Assembly: GCA_047495785.1 (NCBI GenBank)
Contig: JBLDXI010000006.1
Location: 372,001-436,000, forward strand
Source: Lepidodermella squamata
Taxonomy: Eukaryota; Gastrotricha
Reading direction: 5' to 3'
Length of the DNA stretch: 64,000 bases
Both the position numbers and the translations under genes were made by a program. The notes beneath the pieces are model-generated. The model was given only the letters and a program-made list of their open reading frames with translations, did not search any database and was not told where the DNA came from. Every line of letters begins with the position of its first letter. The stretch's first letter is position 1. Shown in pieces: positions 20,403 to 30,010 of the stretch.

Positions 20403-21413
20403 ACTATGTATGTTATCGTTCGGTGGGACAAAACAAGCCGGACCGGGTAGGATAGCTAGACAGCAAGGTCAATTTCTAAAATTAAAAAATCCAGCCTAAT
20501 ATTTTCACTAACGTTTTGCAAAAATCATTGCTATTTATTCATTTTTCGATACCGCGATTTAATTCACGCATCATTTTTGCGGTTCCTTCAACGGAAAATT
20601 GCTTATATGGGACGCCTCATTAGAACCCGTGGCTTCGAAGCTGAAGAAGAAGATAAAGAAGCGGACCAAGAGCGTACGCTGTTCCAGGCAGTCGATTGTG
20701 TCTTGTTGCCGGTCTTGCTGCTGGACTATAACGCTGTCCGCGCCTAACAATCGGTTTTTTGGAAGAAGTTCAATTCCGAACTGCGAGTAGGATCAAAAGA
20801 GCGCTCTACAAGCGGGTGAAGTTGGGCGAGCATTCAATCGATGCTTTGGTGAAGAACGCAGTGTCGCAAGCCGGGATTAAGAAAATTCTCCCCGGCAACT
20901 GCGTGTGGAAATGTACCGGGTGGACTAGTTGATGCCCAATGAAGTAATACCAGAAAGGGCGATGCGTAAATGAATGCTCTTTTCAATTACCGAATCTTGA
21001 AGCTGGAGGAGCAGCCTCGCCCATGCTCTCTTATAGTTCGGAGATGGAGCAGCCTTTGGATGATCCCAACGCGAGCAATCAACAATACAAGCTAGTAGCT
21101 GAGTCGAACGGAAATGTGGACGACTACATCACCCTCTTTCAGTTCCGCCCTCCTATGGACCTTTGCCACGATGCCATACGTTTTGAAAATTTTGACAATT
21201 TCAATAAAGTAATGATACTGCAATAATGATTTGCATCTCTTAGAGCAAAAATGCCGGGCTTTTCCTTATTTATTAAACCAAAACTAGTTAAGAAATAAGA
21301 AAAATGCGTGTTCTTTTGGCTAGTACAGTCAGGGGGCGAGTGGTCGAGTTGGGCAATTTGACAAATATAATTTAAAAAATCCACCTTAAACGCCTGTTAT
21401 TTGTATTTTGGCC
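20403..21413. other. Intergenic, no gene recognised
   Basis: Plus-strand open frames at 20599-20790 and 21023-21226 show no domain. The run KLKKKIKKRTK at ~20640 is low complexity. Confidence 0.4.
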
Positions 21414-21434
21414 AGTACAATAACATTGTTATTG
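21414..21434. promoter_or_regulatory. Near-perfect palindrome upstream of the aldo-keto reductase
   Basis: TACAATAACATTGTTATTGTA, a 21-bp near-palindrome about 60 bp before the ATG at 21496. The position would suit a dimeric regulator, but it is AT-rich and could be chance. Confidence 0.3.
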
Positions 21435-21495
21435 TATCGATAATTTTTGTACCACCGGACGATAACACACTTTTTAGAGATTTTATTATTTGTGC

Positions 21496-22448
21496 ATGGC
21501 TCCTGCGACTAAGAAGCTCAACTCGGGCTATGAATGTCCAATGTTTGGCTACGGAACTTGGCTATCAAAGGACCCAACTGAGCTGAAAACCGGTCTAACA
21601 GCCGCTATCAAAGCCGGTTACCGCCACATTGACACAGCCCAAGCTTACGGAAACGAAGACCTGATCGGCGAAATTTTGGATGGGCTCTACAAAGACGGCG
21701 TTGTAAAACGCGACGACTTGTTCATCACGACAAAGCTGTGGCCCAGCCATTTCGCCCCTCATCTGGTCATGGACCAAATCAAGCGGCAGCTGGCGAGCCT
21801 GAGGACGACTTACATCGACCTGTACCTGATGCACTTCCCTGTTCCTTGCAAATGGTCCGACCCGCTGCCTGCACAGCCTCCTATCGATGCGGAAGCTACT
21901 TTCGAAGCAACCTATGCAAAATTGGAAGAAGCTGTCAGCCTCGGCTTTGCCCGTTCGATTGGTGTTTCGAACTTCACCGTCGCCCAAATCGAGCGCTTGG
22001 TCAAGGTGGCTAAAATCAAGCCGGCTATGAACCAGTGTGAGATGCACCCGTTTTTCCAGAATACGAAGCTCATCGAGGCCTGTCACAAGCATGGCGTCGA
22101 TTTCACGCTTACTCTTCATTTGGAAATCCTGGTTACGAGCATCCCGGTAAGAAACGTATTAACGTCTTCGAAAATGCGACGTTATTAGAGATCGGTGCTA
22201 AGTATGGCAAGAAGCCTAGTCAAGTCATTCTTCGGTGGCAGATCCAGCTTGGGATTTTCGCAATCCCGAAAAGTGTTTCGCCAGCTCGAGTTGCTGAGAA
22301 TTTCGACATTTGGAATTTCGAACTGAGCGCCGAAGATATGGCGAAAATCAAGGCGTTGGATGAGGATGAGCGCGTTATTTGGTGGGTGTTCAACCCGACT
22401 CTGAAAGACCATCCGGATTACCCTTTTAAAAGCAAGGGAAGCTGCTAG
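21496..22448 (+). pseudogene. Aldo-keto reductase, intronless, one frameshift
   Basis: Encodes an aldo-keto reductase (NADPH-dependent carbonyl reduction, cytosolic) of about 317 aa, normal family length. The catalytic tetrad is visible in order: Asp in HIDTAQAYGNE with its Tyr, Lys in FITTKLW, His in LMHFPV. SIGVSNF and MNQCEMHPFF follow. At about 22112 the frame shifts: after HGVDFT the next block AYSSFGNPGYEHPGKKR continues in the +1 frame, as if one G were missing. It then runs to the usual C-terminal region (PSQVILRWQIQLG, IPKSVSPARVAENF) and ends HPDYPFKSKGSC at the TAG 22446-22448. One base could be a sequencing error; otherwise the product loses its C-terminal third. The absence of introns, unlike all neighbours, hints at a retrocopy. 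Confidence 0.8.
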
Positions 22449-22789
22449 GCTGGAATCAGATTTCAATACGATAACATCGTGAAATACACAGGAATAATTA
22501 AAACTTTAGGCATATTAGAAAATAGGTTTAATTTTATTGTATTCAAATTGATTCAACTGATGAGCTTTCTTTGCCGATTAAAACGCGATTTTGGGTTATA
22601 AGTGTTTGGGTTTATACTGAATCTAAATTCCAACGCAACACTCGGAATGAGACAATCCGAACAAAATGATGTTCCCAAACGAACTTTGACTGTCTCCAGG
22701 GGTAAGAGCCGCGGACATTTGCGGAGACGAGGTGTTTCGGAGAAGCGTTCAGAGGGGAGATAACACTGGAATGCAAGTGTTTGTTCAGG
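22449..22789. other. 3' flank of the reductase, no gene
   Basis: The first ~130 bp are repeated at 23600-23800. The rest shows nothing recognisable. Confidence 0.4.
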
Positions 22790-23131
22790 AATCTGAATTC
22801 TTAACTGAATAGAGATGCAACGGCGAGTGCCGCAATTGACGCAATGAAAACATCTTAGGTTTATCTTATCGCCAGTTGAGCATCACCTGATGTCCGAATT
22901 TGTGTCAAGGACTATCTTAAAAGTGAGAATATTTTCAAACGTATGCAGCTTGTCCTAACACGGCTTGTCGCGCCCCATTGCGCAGTAGAAATGCCGAAGA
23001 TTTCTGTCGCGCTTTCAGACATGAGATAAGATACCGTGCTGTTTAAATAGCAGCAGCCAGAGTTTTCCATCATATCACATCTCTCAAATCATACTGGTCG
23101 TCCATTTCTCACGAACAACAGCGTACTGACC
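22790..23131 (+). promoter_or_regulatory. Promoter region of the 23.1-kb Ly6 gene
   Basis: The best-preserved example of the first promoter type. In order: ATGCAACGGCGAGTGCCGC (22803-22821) and GCAATGAAAACATC, a double GATA TTATCTTATCG (22861-22871), GCTTGTCCTAACACGGCTTG (22949-22968), CATTGCGCAGTAGAAAT, a second GATA ATGAGATAAGATACC (23021-23035) and TTTAAATAG. Each block reappears in order upstream of other Ly6 genes or relics (1-370, 2.9-3.2, 5.5-5.8, 23.8-23.93 kb). Confidence 0.65.
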
Positions 23132-23528
23132 ATGTCTCGCATCACCCTTGTTGCTTTTGTTTTCACGGCGCTTATTGCTGGTTCATGTAAGAATTTGAAT
23201 CTAATGAGAACACATTCTCAAAAAATTCTACAATTTAGTTGCCATCAAGTGTTACATGGGGTCTAACGGGTCCTACACGGAGGCTGAAGGCTGCGGCGTT
23301 TGCTCGAAATATGTCATCAAAGCTTCAGGTGTCGAAAGCACCACGAAAATGTGCCTGCCTGCGCAGCAAGGCGAAAAAATGACCTGTACGACCCAGTCGC
23401 AAGGCGGTGCAACAGGAACTGAGTGCTTCTGCAACACTGACCTATGCAACAGCGCCCATGCAACAGCTGCCGGTGCTCAAACAGCTGTCGCTGCTTCAAT
23501 CTTGCTCGCAGTCTATTTCATGTTCTAA
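23132..23528 (+). CDS. Ly6/three-finger protein, GPI-anchored (predicted)
   Basis: Exons 23132-23186 (55 nt, MSRITLVAFVFTALIAGS) and 23239-23528; 52-nt intron, phase 1; 114 aa. Domain: IKCYMGSNGSYTEAEGCG, VCSKYV, MCLPAQQGEKMTC, TTQSQGG, then CFCNTDLCNSA and a hydrophobic tail ending LLAVYFMF for GPI attachment. Nearest relative is the broken copy at 23.93 kb (shared YTEA.GC.VC.KYV). GATA sites upstream suggest gut expression if the host is a nematode. Confidence 0.92.
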
Positions 23529-23570
23529 GCTGTTGCTTTTGATTGCGTTGATGATTTTTTGTTTTAATCA

Positions 23571-23800
23571 CCCGGATTACCCTTTCAAAAGCAAGGGAAG
23601 CTGCCAAGCTGGAATCAGAATTCATTAAGAAAACATTATCAAATTGCTGAGAAGTTCTATCAAGAAAAATCGATGCATCATGATATGAGAACGGGAATAA
23701 ATTGTAACTTTAGGCATCCGTATGTATTGGAGGAAATTAGGTTTAATTTTATTGTATTAAACTTAATTCAGCTTCTTTGTTTTCCAAATAAATCGCGATT
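23571..23800 (+). repeat. Duplicated 3' end of the aldo-keto reductase gene
   Basis: CACCCGGATTACCCTTTCAA onward matches 22411-22570, that is, the last codons (HPDYPFKSKGSC) and 3' flank of the reductase, including TTTAGGCAT and GGTTTAATTTTATTGTATT. It sits directly behind the Ly6 gene. So a unit of reductase 3' end + Ly6 promoter + Ly6 gene was duplicated in tandem. Confidence 0.8.
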
Positions 23801-24231
23801 TATCTTATCACCACCTGATCTTAGAAGAAAGAAGAATATTTTCAGAAGTGTGCGGCTTGTCCTAACACGGCTTGTCGCGCCCGATTGCGCAGCGGAAATT
23901 TCTGTCGTGCTTCCAGAGTTAAGATAAGATCAGTTGCCATCAGGTGTTACTTGGGTACTAGCATTGAATTGCCCTACACAGAGGCGAACGGCTGCAGCGT
24001 TTGCGGGAAATATGTCCATAAAGATAAAGATGCAGGTATGGACAACACCTTTAAAATGTGCCTGACTGAGCAGCAAGGCAAAGAAATGACCTGCACAACC
24101 AAGTCGAAAGGCAGTGCAATAGCAACTGAATGCTACTGCAACACCGACTTGTGCAACAGCGTCCTGTGACTGCCGGTGCTCAAGCTGCCGTCACTGGTTC
24201 GATCCTGCTTGCTGCCTATTTCATGTTCTAA
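23801..24231 (+). pseudogene. Ly6 relic: promoter fused to exon 2, frameshifted
   Basis: Promoter blocks (TTATCTTATCACC, CTTGTCCTAACACGGCTTG, GATTGCGCAGCGGAAAT) run into GTTAAGATAAGATCAG, and exon 2 starts at once (23934, TTGCCATCAGGTGTTAC). The TATA region, leader, exon 1 and intron are deleted, so there is no signal peptide. The domain is readable (RCYLGTSIELPYTEANGC, VCGKYVHKDKD, CYCNTDLCNS), but one base is lost just after CNS, shifting the GPI tail out of frame (tail remnant to 24231). Confidence 0.8.
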
Positions 24232-24754
24232 GGAGTTGCAAAACCATAGTGAAGAAATTAAAGCTTCAAGAATGGAATTCGCGTCATTTCATTTATGATT
24301 TTTAGTTTTATTTCTTCTGCAAGTATTTGTCCAACAATCGATAATTTGACGAATCTATAGCCTTAATCTCATTAGATGTTTCAGTTCTGGAAAAAGATGT
24401 AGTAAGTAGTAGTAGTAATGGATGGCCTGTATCCTGTGTAGAATTCGACATCGACTGCGAAAAGAGCATTGTGACTTAAAATGGTCGCATTTTGACTAAA
24501 GATGGTGAACTCAGCTGCTGTTGTCTGTTAAATTTTGCTGTAAGCTGTGAATTTCGTGCCGATTGCCGATCTTCTCGAAAATATAACTCCAGGTATAGAA
24601 CTATGGTCTTTGAGAGATATACCGCGGTTGATTTGTTGAGTACAACGGGTTAATTTTTATACCGAGCCTTTATTACACCATTCATTTTCATATTACATTA
24701 AATGTAAATCGTTCGCCTCTAGATCCTTACATCTATAAGCCTTTAAAACGTATA
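24232..24754. other. Intergenic, no gene seen
   Basis: Short AGTAGT microsatellite near 24400-24417; otherwise nothing recognised. Confidence 0.4.
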
Positions 24755-24895
24755 CAGTATCTCGTATTGACTTTTGCCCGTCAGTTTATTCACCTTACCT
24801 AATAACAGATATTGAAATGCTTGAATCGATTCAAATCCGCTTCACAAAACGTTTGCTATATCGTGCAAACGTATTTGAAGGGATTTGAAGGGCTA
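24755..24895 (+). pseudogene. Small LINE fragment (CR1/Jockey-like)
   Basis: One frame reads FCPSVYSPYLITDIEMLE followed by SIQIRFTKRLLYR. This parallels RSVYLPYHSTDIRKLE..QARFTKR of the relic at 17.4-17.8 kb. Short, isolated and dead. Confidence 0.6.
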
Positions 24896-25364
24896 ACATC
24901 GGATTATGGGCCGTAATGAAAAATTTACTCACTTTTTGAAAGCATTCTTCAATTAAGCTGATTTGTAGATAGTGCTTATCATCAGGTTGATATTCTACCT
25001 ACCATTCATCGTTTAAACAAGGGAGTCGCCGGTGGGAATCTGGCTTCCGACATTCTGACAGTAGGCTTTTTCGAATTATTCTATCAAGAGAGAGTATCGA
25101 GGTTCGAGGGATACTCTCTGACGTAAGGGCGGGTGACAGATTCTTTTGGTTGCCTTGCCTTCGCCTGCCTCAAAATCCGAAAGGGTGCAGACGATCAGCC
25201 GCGGGCATAGAGAACGTTCTCCATGGCCATTGGAAATTGAAATGAAACTTTAAATTATAATCTCAAATATAGGTAACTTGCTGGGTAGCAAAAAGGAAGA
25301 ATTGGTTTGCTATGACGGGGAACTCCCCGTTGTCGTGGGGCGTCTTCGTTACGTGTGTCCGTAC
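24896..25364. other. Intergenic, no gene seen
   Basis: Words near 24985-25060 (ATTCTACCTACCATTCA, GTCGCCGGTGGGAAT) recur at 12710-12780. A GACGGGGAACTCCCCGTTGTC palindrome-like word lies at about 25314. Confidence 0.35.
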
Positions 25365-25530
25365 GTCAAGGAGGATATGAGTGTACATTTAAAAAACAGG
25401 ATCTACTTTTAGGATCTACTGACAACAGTGTGCGCGTGCGTGTTTCAAGGAGGATATTAGTGAACATTTAAAAAACGCGTGTTTCAAGGAGGATATGAGT
25501 GTACATTTAAAAAACAGGATCTACTAACAA
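25365..25530. repeat. Minisatellite, three copies of a ~38-bp unit
   Basis: TCAAGGAGGATATGAGTG followed by TACATTTAAAAAAC recurs three times with variable spacing, some copies followed by AGGATCTACT. No coding potential. Confidence 0.75.
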
Positions 25531-25647
25531 CTTGTACATACAACTGCGACGGGTTGACGTGCAACATGATCAGTGCACATAATCAGTGAACAGCGCGTAC
25601 TTCTACCGAAACAATTTCACAAGCCATAAATGAGTTTTCAATTTATA

Positions 25648-25715
25648 ATTCGGCGCATTCGGCATTCAAATCCAGTTTTCAATTTATAATTCGGCGCATT
25701 GGGCATTCAAATCCC
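25648..25715. repeat. Tandem pair of a ~45-bp unit
   Basis: TTTTCAATTTATAATTCGGC then GCATT(C/G)GGCATTCAAATCC occurs twice in direct succession. Function unknown; it may be the edge of the element carrying the helicase fragment. Confidence 0.65.
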
Positions 25716-25768
25716 TTCCTATTTTTCAATAGGCTTGATGTTATATTAATCATTTCAACGGCTTCAAT

Positions 25769-26335
25769 ATGCGCCATCGTAACGCTAAGCCCACTGCAAC
25801 AATCAGTGTTAATACTAAGCGCGTGCCCACTGATAATTCTACTGAAAAATGCCATCCTCCAGGACCCTTCGAGTGTAAAGCCGCAAGTAGAAATGAAAAT
25901 GACATACCCACCGCTAAGCCTGGTTCGCGTTGGCCCGGCTTGCCGTTGTCATGGCCGGAAACAGTCGTCCCCATCGCGCGGAAGTACTATCACTGTCAGC
26001 TCCCCATCAATGGATTGATGACATCCTTTGGGTTAAACAATTACCCTATATTACCTTCTTTCGGAACCACTGTCTTTGGAGTGCAGGGGTTGAGCTTAGA
26101 TACCATATGCATCGGCGACCCCAGGCCACCATCTTTCCTGTCTGTCGATAAAGCTAGCTTATATGTTAGCTTATCGAGAGTTAGAACGCTCCTTGGGCTA
26201 TGGCTTGTTTATCATCTCACCGAGGATGACTATAAGTATTTCAGCCCCGATCCGAGGCTCCTCGCAGAGGACCAACGACTAAAGAGCATATCAACTGCTC
26301 TCATAGAAGATTTTTTCCGCAAAACAAGTGCATAA
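25769..26335 (+). pseudogene. C-terminal fragment of a PIF1/Helitron-type helicase
   Basis: Open for 188 codons with no clear start. The C-terminal half matches the last motifs of PIF1-family helicases as found in Helitron transposons and free PIF1-like genes: TVFGVQGLSLDTI (motif V, with GVQG in place of the usual KVQG/KSQG), then YVSLSRVRTLLGLWL (motif VI) and a tail with LTEDDYKYF-PDPRLLAEDQRL. Walker A/B motifs are absent, so only the last quarter of the enzyme is present. The region before ~26000 has no clear homology. It is most simply a truncated transposon, although an unspliced last exon cannot be excluded. Confidence 0.65.
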
Positions 26336-26462
26336 GACATTTGAGCAAAGCAGCGTCAAACATAACTTTTCAATTGGAATAGAACGTGATCATGTGCAAC
26401 CATGTTTTCTAAATAAAACAAATTTATATCGCAAAAAATGCATCAGGTCTTATTGAACGAGT

Positions 26463-28566
26463 GTCAATCCCATAGATAAAGGTTAAGATGTGAAACTGTC
26501 TATCCTCTAATGTTGTCAAAATCTCGCGGTGCAAAGGTCACCATCTGCTAAGTTAACAAAAACGTGCTTTTATTAAAGCAACGCGTGGCTAGACCGAAGC
26601 ATTAAAAAAAAGGTCATTTTTTCTCTCATTCCTACGAAAACTGTCTCCTCCAAACTGAATGAAAATGATACGACTGATAGCAATTTTTGCTGGCTTTCAA
26701 ATGAATCCAAGCTCGTCGCGCCCCAAAATAGAGAAGCCGCGCAATTGTTAGACAAAAGCGGTCGCAAAATTTTGAAATTGACATTTTTTGACATTTGCCG
26801 GGACGGTAAATTTCAAAATTATGAATACAAAAATTCCAATACAATATGCATAATTCACGTCTCATTGAGATCTATCTCCAGGTGTCATTTTTAAGAAAAT
26901 CCGACACGGCTATCAATTTCTGGAAATTGCGGTTATTGGTGGAGAAAGCTAGACTAAAGCACACTTACATTAAATATTTTGCAATTGCGCTATGAGACAG
27001 GCGTATTCAACCATGACCAATTTCGCCTTATTCGCCGTAGTCAATACTCAGACTGACATTATCTCCTCGTATTTCTACCAAATTTAATGGAAATTGGATA
27101 AATAATTCATTCAGTGTAAGGGAATTATATGAGGAAATCGTCGATCGTCGATATTCGAAGCGTGATCCACAAACCCGAAAATTAAATTGTGTATCAAATT
27201 TAGCGTAGCAAATTATCTTTGCCTGTTTAACTAGGGCTGATTTTTGAAATTAGAAGATCGCGTGATGCGTTTGCCTTTGTAAATGGTCAATTCTATAGAC
27301 TGGAAAGTAATTTGTACGTAAATCAAAAAACTTCATAAGCAGTGTTACGTCATTTTTTTCAACATGTGTATCGCGGATAAAAGCTGTACACTTTTAATGA
27401 ATCTACCGTACCGCCCGAAAAGTTGCTCAACATCGTACAGCCATACATTTCGGGCAATACGGTATTAAAAAATCCTATTAAAACCTTTGCTATAACTCGA
27501 ATTTAAGAAAAACCGCCGTGTCAATATGAGTCGAAATCGGTTAATTTTTCTAACAAATTGTTACTTGGCAACTTTACCCGCGATTCCAACGAAATGAAAC
27601 GTTTCATCCACTTATTTAATTCAATATCGAAACTTAATTTAGTTTAATATCGATTTAAAAGCAGTTGGTATTAATGGTAATTCGAAGCAATGCTAAGTGT
27701 GCACACTAGGCCCGCCTGCTCGTCGCATCGATAATATCGTCAGCGTTGTTGAAGAAGTCGGATTCAGGCTTGTATGCGAGTCACTTTTCGAGTTAAACAT
27801 GTTGGTAACAGCCAGTACTTGAATAATGTAACCATATAGCGAGCAATTTTTTACCGCCCAATAACATGTAAACAACATTCTAAATGCGATTTTGTTAACG
27901 ACGTCAACGACATGGCATCACGGACATGGCGGCGGCGTTCTCTTAAAATCTGAAATTGCATCAATGTTAGAGGTAACTTGAGTGTCGAAGGGTATAGCCT
28001 TATCCAAGCAAGTCAATCTCCTTCCAAGTTAAAATCTCACCTTTCAGACGTCGCAAACAGATCGAGCAACCTTGAATCGCAATACCTCTACATTATTGCC
28101 TATTTCCAGAAATTGATAGCCGTGTCGGATTTTCTTAAAAATTACACCTGGAGATAGATCTCAATGAGACGTGAATTATGCATATTTTATTGGAATTTTT
28201 GTATTCATAATTTTGAAATTTACCGTCCCGGCAAATGTCAAAAAATGTCAATTTCGAAATTTTGCGACCGCTTTTGTCTAACAATTGCGCGGCTTCTCTA
28301 TTTTGGGGCGCGACGAGCTTGGATTCATTTGAAAGCCAGCAAAAATTGCTATCAGTCGTATCATTTTCATTCAGTTTGGAGGAGACAGTTTTCGTAGGAA
28401 TGAGAGAAAAAATGACCTTTTTTTTAATGCTTCGGTCTAGCCACGCGTTGCTTTAATAAAAGCACGTTTTTGTTTACTTAGCAGATGGTGACCTTTGCAC
28501 CGCGAGATTTTGACAACATTAGAGGATAGACAGTTTCACATCTTAACCTTTATCTATGGTCAATCC
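26463..28566. mobile_element. DNA transposon with ~455-bp inverted repeats and 8-bp target duplication
   Basis: Element 26471-28558 (2088 bp), flanked by the direct repeat GTCAATCC (26463-26470 and 28559-28566). It starts CATAGATAAAGGTTAAGATG and ends with the inverse. The inverted repeats extend to about 26928 and back from 28106 and are nearly identical, as the same small reading frames appear in both arms. The ~1.2-kb centre has no transposase. An 8-bp duplication with CA..TG ends fits the hAT or P superfamilies; the ends do not match a family I know. Non-autonomous and recently inserted, since duplications and arms are nearly perfect. Confidence 0.85.
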
Positions 28567-29174
28567 ATCACATTGAAAAGGTAATTGCCTGGGAGTTCCC
28601 TGTCAACTGTCAAAGGCCGTCAGGCCGACAGTGGTAATTTCAAGTCTCTTTTCGTATCCAGCAAAAACAACCCATATGATGGCTGTCTTAGCAACATTTA
28701 GCAACCACTATAGCTTGTTTTAGACATCATTTGACGCCTAGAAAGCAGTGTGCGAAGTAGGATCCTGGAACTGAGGTGTTTTCCAGCACCCAGGCTAAAA
28801 AGCCCGAATGGCCCCTCTGGATTTCCCACCCTTCCTCTGTTTGGATCCCGGAGCTAGGGTGTCGCGACACCCCAGCACCCCTGTACTTCGCCCCCTCGCT
28901 TTGATAGGGGCTTTGAAATCTGACGATGTACTTTCCCTAAGACCACAACTATTTGGCCAAATAAATCTGGTTTTGCGTATAATTATTTGCATATGCTTTG
29001 TATGATTTATTCGATTATATGATGTAAATATTCAAGCAGGAAAAATGTGACTGTAAATTATGAATAATGAAGTATCATCAATTTCATACACCAATGCGCA
29101 TTGTTAGCAACGATTCGCAGCATGAAATAATCGTCGAATGGAATCAAAACAGTTAGTGCCGGTTGTCATCAGGC
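28567..29174. other. Intergenic, no gene; perfect 16-bp palindrome
   Basis: Contains GGGTGTCGCGACACCC (about 28857-28872), and a TGCGAAGTAGGATCCT word (28750) that recurs near 44990 (inverted) and 59525. The two 65-aa mirror open frames at 28795-29005 are shadows of each other. Confidence 0.45.
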
Positions 29175-29497
29175 CTAGTTGCACAGGTCGGTGTCGCACC
29201 AACAAACACTTGATGGCTTGCCGCCAATGTGCGTCTCCTCGCAGCCCATTTCAAGGCCTTGCATGTTAATCTGGCTGCTAAGCCAACACAACTTAGTTGT
29301 GCCTCCTCTCGTCTCGCAAACATCGCAGTTGTTATTGACTGTATACTGTCCCTCAGCAAAGCCAACATAACACTTGATGGCAACTGAAATGAAGCAAAAC
29401 GGAAATCAATTATTCTGGGTTCAATTGAAAGCGAACGCTTACATGAACTAGCAAAAAGTGCTGTCAGGAAGAGTGCGACAAGGCTGGTGCGAGACAT
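29175..29497 (-). CDS. Ly6/three-finger protein without GPI tail (secreted, predicted)
   Basis: Exons 29443-29497 (55 nt, MSRTSLVALFLTALFASS) and 29175-29383; 87 aa; identical architecture to the plus-strand gene at 13.4 kb. Domain: VGFAEGQYTVNNNC, DVCETRGGTTKLC, MGCEETHIGG, ending VCWCDTDLCN-stop. The copies differ by few residues (GGTT versus QGTT region). Inverted duplicates with both flanks conserved; shared loss of the GPI tail with an otherwise clean frame argues that a soluble Ly6 is being maintained. Confidence 0.82.
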
Positions 29498-29765
29498 GGT
29501 CAGTGCGCTGGTTTGAAATGGTTTTTCGAAATAAGTGAACAATTAGCTGAATTGGAGAGTGTTGGAGTCGCAGTTACTACAACGGGGTTTAAATATAGGC
29601 CAACATCACGCCCAGACTTCTGGGCCGGCAAGTTATGCCACCTGTCAGGATTCTTTGTAAGACTATGTAATATCGCCCCCAGAAAGCGAGCTATTCATGG
29701 AAATTCTAGGGCGCCTAACTCGGTCAGGACAAGCTTGACCCGCCCACTGAGCTTCCTCTTGCCAT
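29498..29765 (-). promoter_or_regulatory. Promoter of the 29.2-kb Ly6 gene (second type)
   Basis: On the minus strand: CTATATTTAAACCCCGTTG (TATA at about 29590-29600), CCAGAAGTCTGGGCG, the CCTGACAGG block and AAGCTTGTCCTGACCGAG (about 29725-29742). The order matches the 13.2- and 18.9-kb promoters. A GATA site (CGATAAG) lies at 29876-29882. Confidence 0.55.
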
Positions 29766-30010
29766 TACGCAGGGAGCGTGCCAAAGTGAACACTTGCACC
29801 TTTCCCATCTACCCAACGTCGATTAGAAAATGTTCCAAACGAAGTGGCTTATGTGGCACATGAGGCGGTGACAAAGCGATAAGACCGCAGAGTAAACATG
29901 GGAGTGTGAGATTTGAAACAAATGGCTATATTAGATTAAATTCGACACACATTAGATTGAGACAGCAAATTGGTGCGTTTCGTTTTATTATCCCTAATAA
30001 TGCATTGTAC
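29766..30010. other. Intergenic between inverted Ly6 gene and triple-Ly6 gene
   Basis: Upstream of the minus-strand Ly6 gene at 29497 and downstream of the triple-Ly6 gene ending at 30011. No gene. Confidence 0.4.

Noticed and set aside
21595-22119. 174-residue minus-strand open frame
   Set aside because: Antisense shadow of the aldo-keto reductase coding region.
26573-28456. Two pairs of conserved 73/77-residue open frames in the transposon arms
   Set aside because: Identical because they lie in inverted-repeat arms; both frames of each arm are open and no protein feature is seen.
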